This document shows positions 1 to 6,918 of a stretch of DNA of 64,000 bases, one piece after another. Numbering within the stretch: position 1 is the stretch's first letter; the number at the start of each line of letters is the position of its first letter. Below the pieces are notes generated by a model. The model did not search any database and was not told the origin of the DNA. It saw only the letters and a program-made list of their open reading frames with translations. The DNA lies in the NCBI RefSeq assembly GCF_004298475.1, contig NZ_SCRP01000032.1, forward strand, positions 124,001 through 188,000, read 5' to 3'. The position numbers and the translations under genes were made by a program. The DNA comes from Paraburkholderia sp. Lineage in GTDB: Bacteria > Pseudomonadota > Gammaproteobacteria > Burkholderiales > Burkholderiaceae.

Positions 1-24
1 AGGCTCAAAGGAATTGCCGTATCG

Positions 25-57
25 AGTTTGCAGTGCCGCATTGCGGCACTGCAAGCT
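25..57. terminator. Long perfect-type hairpin downstream of the leftmost gene
   Basis: Arms at 25-40 and 42-57 are complementary with one G-T wobble, giving a 16-bp dyad around position 41. It lies 16 bases past the stop of the minus-strand gene ending at 73. There is no T-run on either side, so it may be a Rho-dependent end, an mRNA-stabilising hairpin or a protein site rather than a classical terminator. Confidence 0.45.
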
Positions 58-72
58 CACGACAGCATGGCT

Positions 73-2115
73 TTAGTTGTGTGTTCGGATGCGTGCGGCA
101 TCCGGTGCCTTTTCTATCAGCAAATAATATTGAAGCGTGTAATATTCCAGAAGCTCCTCGCGCGTGACGTTTTTGAGCGTCAGACGGGTGAGGTCGATGT
201 TGAACGGTCCTGTTTGCGTCTGATTCTGCGGCCAGAACGACCTCAACCGGCCGTCGAGCGAATTGGACGTCTGAACGATCCGGTATCCCGTTTCCTCGCA
301 AAACTTCACCATTTCATTGCGGGTGAAGAAGCGAATATGCGTGATGTCGAGTAGCCCGGCATCTGCGTACGACCAGTTGCCCTTGCCGAGCTCTTCCATT
401 ATCCAGAGGTTGCGGATGTTGGGAATGCTGAGCACCAGCTGGCCCGTCGGCGACATGTATTCGCGCAGCTTGACCATCACGTCCCACGGGTTGTACATGT
501 GCTCGAGCACGTCGGCCAGCAGTACCGCGTCGAGCGAGCCGCGCGCGATGCCTTCCTTTTCCAGATCGAAGTCTTCGAAGCGTCCAACCATCACGTGGTC
601 GAGTTTCTCGCCTGCGAGCTTCGCCGCCTCCCGATTCATCTCGATGCCGAAGGCACGGCTCCCGGGGAACCGCTCCTTGACCAGTGCCGCGTTGCTGCCG
701 GTTGCACAACCCACGTCGAGGATCACGGACGGCGTGTTCGTCAACATGTTGGCGAGGTCCGCACGACCGGCCGTGTGGTACAGCCCGCGCGTAGAGCTGG
801 ATTCGACGTCCAGGTATTCTTGCCAGACATGACGCTTTGCACGCGGCGTCAGGCCGGCAGCCATCCGGGCCATGAGCTCGGCGACACACGTAGCCGCCGT
901 ACCATTTTCCGTTGCGTTGTAGTGTTTAACGCGTGCCGCCGCCGCATTGACCGCAGCGGCGCGCACCGTTTCGTTCGTCAACAGCAGGTGTATCGCGCCC
1001 GCGAGATTCTGCGCCTCAACCTCGGTGACGCCTGTTTCAGCTTCGAACGATGGCCCCATCACCATGCCCGTCACACTCAGCAAGTTGATGACGGGGGTAC
1101 GCGCCAGCATCCCCTCCACCAGATAGTTCGAATCGGTTGCGATAAGCAGGTCGCTGCCTGCGGCAAGCGCCTGCGTGTCGTCCATGCAGTAAACGTAACC
1201 GGAATCCGCCGCGCCCAAATCACGAAGAATTTGCCGATAGCGCTGCTCGCCAAACGCGCCATTCGACGACCGGTCCTTGATGATTGCATTGAATTGCAGG
1301 CCGCTGGCGCGCAACGCTTCACAACTGGCTATAAAAACGGCCAGCGTATCGTCGTAGACGTTTTCGTTACCTTGAGCACTGAAATGCGACGACCACGTCG
1401 TGCCAAAAACAATCAGCGGGATACCGCGCCGGATTGGGTATTTGCCGTCGAGATATTGCCGGCAGGCGGGTTTTCGGTTTCGAAGCTCCGCGTAGCAGTC
1501 CCATGCAGGGTTGCCCGTCACGACGAAACGTTCTGCCGGATAGCCTTGATCAAGATAGCCTTCCATCCCGCGTTGGCCAAACACAGCGAGTTTGTCGGCG
1601 ATTACCTGGTCATGTACCGTGTACGGATCCACGAGTGCGATGGCGTGCGCGACGTGCAACGTCGGAATGCCGCGTGCTTTGGCCCAACTGGTCGCGGTCT
1701 TGCCGCCGTTCGTCACGTCTTCGCTCGTAACGAGCAATCCGATTTCGTAGCGTTTGGCCGCCTCGGCCAGGCAATACAGGAGACGAACCGCTGCGGGCAA
1801 TTCTGTCGCCACCGTATCGGCGATGACCTCAGTCATCTGACTTAGCGCGGGGTTCTCGCTTGCGAGCGTGCCCAGATACGTCGCGAACCGGGTGTTCAGT
1901 TGCGATGTCTCCGCTACGGAATCCGCGTGGCGGGCGGCGTCCAGCATACCCTGCAGACCGACGACCGTGCTGCCGGTACTGTCGATCACGCTGCGTATCT
2001 GCGGCGTGGGCTCTTCCGGAATGATCACGACCATCGGCTCGTGCATCAACAGAAACTGGCGCAACGCTTCAATTTGCGTGCCCCACAGCAGACTGACAAT
2101 GGCCTTCTGCATCAT
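73..2115 (-). CDS. Glycosyltransferase-like/SAM-methyltransferase fusion protein
   Basis: This 680-residue protein has two halves. Roughly residues 1-420 look like a GT-B-fold or CDP-glycerol-transferase/epimerase-like region (NGGKTATSWAKARGIPTLHVAHA, later IATDSNYLVEGMLARTPVINL); I cannot assign a substrate. Roughly residues 460-620 form a class I SAM-dependent methyltransferase, with motif I VILDVGCATGSN, an acidic motif II (FGIEMNRE) and the LLADVLEHMYNPW segment typical of Methyltransf_12/23 families. The start overlaps the stop of the upstream methyltransferase gene by 4 bases (ATGA), so the two are translationally coupled. Being downstream of pseB-pseC and near fliC, it probably acts on a surface glycan, possibly that of flagellin. 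That role is inferred; the methyltransferase half is secure. Confidence 0.8.
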   Translation of the reverse strand: MMQKAIVSLLWGTQIEALRQFLLMHEPMVVIIPEEPTPQIRSVIDSTGSTVVGLQGMLDAARHADSVAETSQLNTRFATYLGTLASENPALSQMTEVIADTVATELPAAVRLLYCLAEAAKRYEIGLLVTSEDVTNGGKTATSWAKARGIPTLHVAHAIALVDPYTVHDQVIADKLAVFGQRGMEGYLDQGYPAERFVVTGNPAWDCYAELRNRKPACRQYLDGKYPIRRGIPLIVFGTTWSSHFSAQGNENVYDDTLAVFIASCEALRASGLQFNAIIKDRSSNGAFGEQRYRQILRDLGAADSGYVYCMDDTQALAAGSDLLIATDSNYLVEGMLARTPVINLLSVTGMVMGPSFEAETGVTEVEAQNLAGAIHLLLTNETVRAAAVNAAAARVKHYNATENGTAATCVAELMARMAAGLTPRAKRHVWQEYLDVESSSTRGLYHTAGRADLANMLTNTPSVILDVGCATGSNAALVKERFPGSRAFGIEMNREAAKLAGEKLDHVMVGRFEDFDLEKEGIARGSLDAVLLADVLEHMYNPWDVMVKLREYMSPTGQLVLSIPNIRNLWIMEELGKGNWSYADAGLLDITHIRFFTRNEMVKFCEETGYRIVQTSNSLDGRLRSFWPQNQTQTGPFNIDLTRLTLKNVTREELLEYYTLQYYLLIEKAPDAARIRTHN

Positions 2116-3401
2116 TGCTGGCCTCCGTTGAAAATACCGAAATACTTTTCCAAAAGCGCCTTGACCAGGTTGTACTCTGTTCCGACCGTTACATCAACGC
2201 CGTCTTTGACGCGGAACGGCGCACCGGCTGCCCACTCGCGCGCGATCTGGGTGGCCTGCCGATCGAGATGCGCGTATTGCATCCATCCTTCGAATTGTTC
2301 GCACACGTCTTGCGGGAGGACGCCGCGGAAATTGAACTGCGGCAGACGGGTTTTCAGGGTTTTATACAGAAGGTAAAAGAAATGCCGGCTGCGCAGCGGC
2401 TGCAGCAATCGCTCGAATTCGGCTGCATATTGTTCACGCGAAAGCGGTAGCCACGGCAGCAGCGCATCGAAGTCGTGCTGGTCGAGCGCCGCGTCGCGAG
2501 CGGCAACGTTTGCCGCGTACCGTGCGTTGGCTTCCCGGTCAGGGCAGTTTTCCAGCACGACGAATATACGGCCCGACATGCGAGGGGTGAGGTGCTTGAC
2601 CAGATATTCCTCGATGAACACACCGAGATCAAAGAGGCCCTTATCGTAGGCGAACCACGACAGCACGCGTCGGTAGCTCTGCTTTCCATCGAGCGCCGGA
2701 TACGAAAGCCAGTTCACGTTACCGCCGCCCAGAAAGGCGCCGTAGGGTACCGCGGCGACGATTCGAAAGCCGGCCTCATCAGCAAAGTCGACGAGGTCGG
2801 CGAGGCTGAGGCGCGACATGTAATTGATGAAATTGGTGCTGCCATCGGTCTGCTTGAGCGCATCGGGCCATCTGGCGCTATCGCTGCCACAAGATGCAAG
2901 CACATTGTCGGCGGAGTGAATGTCGAATATCAGGCGTCCGCCTGGACGAATCGCGCGTTTCCATTCAAGCAGCGACTCTCGCCAATTCGGAAAGTGAACG
3001 AGTACGTTAAGCGAAACAGCGCAATCGAATGTCTGGTCGCCAACCGGTAATGACGATACGTCGCCGACCTTCAGCGTGATGGGCGCGTCGCCCGCCAAAC
3101 GGCGGGTTTCGTCAAGCATCGCCCGCGAACTGTCAATGCCGGTCAGGCGATAGCCATCGGCGAGCAGCGGCAACGCAGCGCGCCCGGTGCCAATCCCGAT
3201 ATCGATAATTTCCGGTCCGCATGCGAACTTCCGGATCGTATTGATCTCGATCGTGTTTTTGAGTGCGTTGGTCGAATCGTGCTGGGTCATACGGCCCGAG
3301 TACCAACTGACCATGTTCGGATCTTGCCACGCGTCTGTTTTCCAGCGAATGAGCTCCGACTGTTGAAGCTCGGCACTGGGCGTTGTCAGCCTTTGGTTCA
3401 T
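2112..3401 (-). CDS. Class I SAM-dependent methyltransferase with C-terminal extension
   Basis: This protein has 429 residues. The N-terminal half is a class I methyltransferase: IIDIGIGTGRAALPLL (motif I), TGIDSSRAML (acidic motif II), SLNVLVHFPNW and RPGGRLIFDIH (motifs III/IV). About 190 residues follow that I do not recognise (from about residue 240), including an aromatic stretch SRHFFYLLYKTLKTR. It lies 115 bases downstream of pseC on the same strand and overlaps the next methyltransferase fusion by 4 bases. Context suggests O- or N-methylation of a nucleotide sugar or of a sugar on flagellin or LPS, but the substrate cannot be read from the sequence. The ATG is preceded by a modest AGGA. 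Confidence 0.82.
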   Translation of the reverse strand: MNQRLTTPSAELQQSELIRWKTDAWQDPNMVSWYSGRMTQHDSTNALKNTIEINTIRKFACGPEIIDIGIGTGRAALPLLADGYRLTGIDSSRAMLDETRRLAGDAPITLKVGDVSSLPVGDQTFDCAVSLNVLVHFPNWRESLLEWKRAIRPGGRLIFDIHSADNVLASCGSDSARWPDALKQTDGSTNFINYMSRLSLADLVDFADEAGFRIVAAVPYGAFLGGGNVNWLSYPALDGKQSYRRVLSWFAYDKGLFDLGVFIEEYLVKHLTPRMSGRIFVVLENCPDREANARYAANVAARDAALDQHDFDALLPWLPLSREQYAAEFERLLQPLRSRHFFYLLYKTLKTRLPQFNFRGVLPQDVCEQFEGWMQYAHLDRQATQIAREWAAGAPFRVKDGVDVTVGTEYNLVKALLEKYFGIFNGGQQ

Positions 3402-3516
3402 TTCAGAAGGATCCTGGAAAGCGGGGTGCCCCGCTTGAGTGATTGCCGGATAGGTATCCGAAGTTCGGTACCGGGATTGGCTGCCGAACAGCGCGCCGGA
3501 ACGATTGCGATACGTC

Positions 3517-4683
3517 TCATCTCAGTGCAGCCTTCAGGGTGTCGGCCACCCGGGCTTGCGCGTCGTCGGAAAGTGCTGCGTACATCGGCAGGCTGATTGC
3601 TTCCCGGTAGTACTGTTCGGATTCTGGAAATTGGCCCGGCCGGAAACCCAGTCGACGGTAGTAGGGCTGCAAATGCACGGGGATATAGTGCAGATTTACG
3701 CCGATGCCGGCCTGCCGCATTCGTTCGAATACGTCGCGATGCGTGAAGCGTATCGCGTCAAGCTTGAGCCGGACGACGTACAGGTGCCAGGCCGACTCAT
3801 CGAGCACGTCATATTCCGGCAGGACGAGCGGCAGTCCTTCGAGCAGCACGGCGTAGCGTGCGGCAAGCGCCCGGCGACGCGAGAGAAAGGTATCGAGACG
3901 ATCGAGTTGCGACAAACCGAGGGCGGCCTGCAGGTCCGTCATCCGGTAGTTGTAACCCAGCTCGGTCATTTCGTAGTACCACGGTCCATCGCTTTCGCTT
4001 TCCATTCGCGAGACATCGCGCGTGATGCCATGACTGCGCAGGCTTCGCAGCCGCTCATGGAGCGTTGCATCGTTCGTGAGCACGGCACCGCCTTCACCCG
4101 TCGTGACGATCTTGACCGGATGAAAGCTAAAGACGGTCATATGCGCATGGTCGCCGCAACCAACGGGACGACCGCAATATCGTGCGCCAACGGCATGCGA
4201 CGCGTCCTCGATAACGAGGAAGTCAAATCGATCCGCCAGACGCTTGATCGCGTGCATATCGGCGCTACGACCGGCAAACGCAACGGGAATGACGACCTTC
4301 GGCAACCGTCCGCTTCGCTCCGCCTCGACGAGTTTGCGTTCGAGCGCGTTCGCGTCAAGGCACCAGGTGTTGCGGTCGATGTCCACGAAATCGACGTCGG
4401 CACCGCAATAGCGCGCGCAGTTCGCCGACGCGACGAACGTGTTGGGCGTCGTCCAGAGCAGATCGCCGGGGCCCAGGCCGGCGGCAGTGCACGCAATGTG
4501 CAACGCCGATGTCGCGTTGGAAACAGCCACGGCGTACTTCGCTTCGCAACGCGCGGCGAGCGCGGCTTCGAAGGCGGGAATAGCGGGACCCTGCGTGAGC
4601 CAGTCGGAATGCAGCACGCGTGTGACGGCGGCGATGTCCGACTCGTCGATTGACTGGCGACCGTATGGAATCGATGTGCTCAT
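3517..4683 (-). CDS. pseC: UDP-4-amino-4,6-dideoxy-N-acetyl-beta-L-altrosamine transaminase PseC
   Basis: This is a DegT/DnrJ/EryC1-family PLP aminotransferase of 388 residues, the usual PseC length. PseC converts the 4-keto product of PseB into UDP-4-amino-4,6-dideoxy-L-AltNAc, the second step towards pseudaminic acid in the cytoplasm. The internal-aldimine lysine is K191 in FSFHPVKIVTTGEGGA. The N-terminus IPYGRQSIDESDIAAV and the segment VEDASHAVGA-like IEDASHAVGARY are typical of the family. The start overlaps the stop of pseB by 4 bases, so pseB and pseC are coupled. No later pse genes (pseH, G, I, F) are in the window; they could lie to the left, or the amino sugar could be used for another glycan. 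Confidence 0.9.
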   Translation of the reverse strand: MSTSIPYGRQSIDESDIAAVTRVLHSDWLTQGPAIPAFEAALAARCEAKYAVAVSNATSALHIACTAAGLGPGDLLWTTPNTFVASANCARYCGADVDFVDIDRNTWCLDANALERKLVEAERSGRLPKVVIPVAFAGRSADMHAIKRLADRFDFLVIEDASHAVGARYCGRPVGCGDHAHMTVFSFHPVKIVTTGEGGAVLTNDATLHERLRSLRSHGITRDVSRMESESDGPWYYEMTELGYNYRMTDLQAALGLSQLDRLDTFLSRRRALAARYAVLLEGLPLVLPEYDVLDESAWHLYVVRLKLDAIRFTHRDVFERMRQAGIGVNLHYIPVHLQPYYRRLGFRPGQFPESEQYYREAISLPMYAALSDDAQARVADTLKAALR

Positions 4684-5675
4684 GCGATTTGCCGGTCGAG
4701 TGCCCGCAATTCTCCGATGCTCAGGAAGTGGTTATTGTTGTCGGAGGTGTAGTTGAATCCTTCGGTCACCAGCTTGCCCGATTCCTGCAAGCCGTTGATT
4801 GCGTAATCGCCCTTCACAATGAAACGGATCGACGGCGTGATCACGTAGTGGTCGTCAAATTCGATCGTATTCAGGCTGTCGTCGCGCGTGATCATCATCT
4901 CGTGCAGCTTTTCGCCGGGCCGAATGCCGATGATGCGTTGCGAAAATTCCGGCGCCATCGCGCGAGCGAGATCGGTGATCCGCACGGACGGGATCTTCGG
5001 GACGAACAGTTCGCCGCCTTGCATGCGCTGAAAGCTCTTCATCACGAATTCGACACCCTGGTCGAGCGTGATCCAGAAGCGGGTCATTCGCTCGTCGGTG
5101 ATCGGCAATTCTCCGGCGCTTTCAGCAATCAGCTTGCGGAAATACGGTACGACGGAACCGCGTGAGCCGACGACGTTGCCATAGCGAACGATCGAAAAGC
5201 GCGTCGGGTGTTTTCCAACGAGATTATTCGCGGCAACGAACAGTTTGTCCGATAGAAGCTTCGTCGCGCCATACAGATTGATCGGGCTCGCCGCTTTGTC
5301 CGTCGATAGCGCAACCACTTTTTCGACGCCGTTCTCGATCGCCGCGTTGATGATGTTCTCGGCGCCGTTGACGTTGGTCCGGATACATTCAGTGGGATTG
5401 TATTCAGCGGCCGGCACTTGTTTCAGTGCTGCTGCGTGCACGACGTAATCGACATCGCACATTGCCTGCTTCAGGCGTCCGGGGTCTCGTACGTCGCCAA
5501 GGAAATAGCGCATGCAAGGTTCGGAGTACACCTGCTGCATTTCGTATTGTTTGAGTTCGTCGCGCGAAAATACGATGACGCGCGCAGGCCGCCATTTCGC
5601 GAGCAGAGTCTTGATGAACTTCTGGCCGAACGAACCCGTTCCACCCGTAATTAATATCGATTTATTGTCGAACAT
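4680..5675 (-). CDS. pseB: UDP-N-acetylglucosamine 4,6-dehydratase (inverting) PseB
   Basis: This is a 331-residue extended-SDR enzyme. Family members dehydrate UDP-GlcNAc and epimerise C5, the first step of pseudaminic-acid synthesis. The N-terminal NAD(P)-binding glycine motif is ITGGTGSFGQKF (residues 9-20). The SDR YxxxK pair is YGATK, preceded by the conserved STDKAASPINLYG stretch, and the C-terminal region has the IRPGEKLHEMMI signature of this dehydratase group. The ATG has an AAGGA about 8 bases upstream. It leads the minus-strand group pseB-pseC-methyltransferase-methyltransferase fusion. Such genes next to fliC usually feed flagellin glycosylation, though O-antigen use is also possible. 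Confidence 0.92.
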   Translation of the reverse strand: MFDNKSILITGGTGSFGQKFIKTLLAKWRPARVIVFSRDELKQYEMQQVYSEPCMRYFLGDVRDPGRLKQAMCDVDYVVHAAALKQVPAAEYNPTECIRTNVNGAENIINAAIENGVEKVVALSTDKAASPINLYGATKLLSDKLFVAANNLVGKHPTRFSIVRYGNVVGSRGSVVPYFRKLIAESAGELPITDERMTRFWITLDQGVEFVMKSFQRMQGGELFVPKIPSVRITDLARAMAPEFSQRIIGIRPGEKLHEMMITRDDSLNTIEFDDHYVITPSIRFIVKGDYAINGLQESGKLVTEGFNYTSDNNNHFLSIGELRALDRQIA

Positions 5676-6063
5676 CGCCCTATCCTTCCCATCGAGATCG
5701 CATACCGCTGGTGCGGGCAGTCCTTTCCCTTATCCCGTTTAATGAGCCAGGCGAAAGAGGCATTCCGTGCGAACGGAGTGGCCGGCGAGCAGTCAGCTCG
5801 TCAGTCAGCGAACCATACTAACGGATGAGAAGTAGCGCCTTACTGTAGATCTAGGGGCGTTTTGCCCTTCAAATCACGGAACTGGCCAAAAGGTGCGGCG
5901 AGCATTTTCGGCACGACGTGCCAGCCGCTGTTTGCTTTCCGTAATCTGGTTGCGATGACGGTTGAACTGCTGCGCCGATCCGGCCGATGTCCGACTTCCG
6001 TTGACTTCGGTTGACTTCGGTTGACTTCCGTTGACTGCTGCTGGCGTCACTTGCTGGCGTCAC
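5676..6063. other. Intergenic gap with promoter space for pseB and short tandem repeats
   Basis: This stretch of about 390 bases lies between two minus-strand gene groups and holds no convincing gene. It must contain the pseB promoter, but I see no clear sigma-70 or sigma-28 match. The left half is ordinary spacer; the right end is made of tandem repeats listed separately. Confidence 0.6.
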
Positions 6064-6065
6064 TT
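5991..6065. repeat. Two adjacent short tandem repeat arrays (10 bp and 13 bp units)
   Basis: Four to five copies of a 10-bp unit (TTGACTTCGG or TTGACTTCCG, first copy CCGACTTCCG) cover 5991-6036. They are followed at 6040-6065 by two exact copies of a 13-bp unit, GCTGGCGTCACTT. The second 13-bp copy runs into the stop codon of the gene ending at 6064. Confidence 0.85.
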
Positions 6066-6918
6066 ATCCCGCGTTCGGAATTCGTGTGCCTGTCTCCGCC
6101 TTATAGCGCTGCAGCAGTCGTTCCCGTGCATTGAGAAACTGGTCGTAGTAAGGTCGCGAACCCGTTCTGATCGCCGCGAATTTCAGCGCATCGAGCACCA
6201 CCATTTCCTCGCGGTATTTCCCGTCCAGCAGCCCGTTATCGGCGAGCAGCACGGTCGAATCGTAATTTCTGACTTTCCAGCGGTCCGGCTCGGTGCTCAG
6301 GATGATCGACACGATGCGTTCGATCACGAACACCTTGGCAGGCGTCGGCAGCACGTAACTGCGGTCGCTGTTCAGTTGCGCGGCAAGCTCGGTGCCGCGC
6401 GCTTCCGCAACGTCGAAAATGCGCTCGCACAGCGTGAGCCAGTGCTGCCAGAAGCGCGGTTTGGCAACGAAGTAATTGCAGTACACCGTTCCGGCGGCGC
6501 TCATGACGAGGCCGTTCATGAGCGGTTCGCAATCCCGGTGCGGCGCGATCAGTTTCAGCACGCCTGCGAGCGTCGAGGCGATGCCAGGATGCCAGTATTC
6601 GGCCTGCTCGAACACGTTTTTGAAGAACGCGATGTTGCTGAAGTACGGCGAAAATGTGACGACGTCCACGTCGTCGGGCGTATCGGCCAGAAACTGCGCG
6701 ACCTGTGCGGAGGTCAAGCCGGTTTTTTCCGCGAATTTCGGCGAAAAGAAACCGTAGCGCGCATGCGGATCTAACGTGTTTTCCAGCAAAAAGCGGCGGA
6801 TCGGCCAGTATTCGTACCAGTCGGGACGCTGTCCGGTGTTGTCGAGCGGAATGAAACCCGGGTCGAGCCTCGCACGCGATTCGGGCGAGTAGAAAATCTG
6901 ATGGAGGTAATGCTTCAT
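6064..6918 (-). CDS. Free-standing paralogue of the GT41 fusion partner, function unknown
   Basis: I do not recognise the family of this 284-residue protein. It aligns end to end with residues 614-899 of the upstream gene product at roughly half identity by eye. Shared blocks are EYWPIRRFL-ENTLDP-ARYGFF, TPDDVD-VTFSP, NYFVAKPRFWQ-WL, and VIERI-S followed by WKVR. The DDVDV stretch and the NYFVAKPRFW block recall nucleotide-sugar-handling proteins of glycan loci, but no catalytic assignment is safe. Its start overlaps the upstream stop by 4 bases (ATGA), making it the last gene of a coupled three-gene unit with two O-GlcNAc-transferase-like proteins. No signal peptide or membrane segment is visible. 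A role in flagellin glycosylation is inferred from position only. Confidence 0.8.
   Translation of the reverse strand: MKHYLHQIFYSPESRARLDPGFIPLDNTGQRPDWYEYWPIRRFLLENTLDPHARYGFFSPKFAEKTGLTSAQVAQFLADTPDDVDVVTFSPYFSNIAFFKNVFEQAEYWHPGIASTLAGVLKLIAPHRDCEPLMNGLVMSAAGTVYCNYFVAKPRFWQHWLTLCERIFDVAEARGTELAAQLNSDRSYVLPTPAKVFVIERIVSIILSTEPDRWKVRNYDSTVLLADNGLLDGKYREEMVVLDALKFAAIRTGSRPYYDQFLNARERLLQRYKAETGTRIPNAG

Noticed and set aside
5853..5869. Hairpin as a terminator for the glycosyltransferase unit
   Set aside because: Only a 7-bp stem with two wobbles and no T-run.
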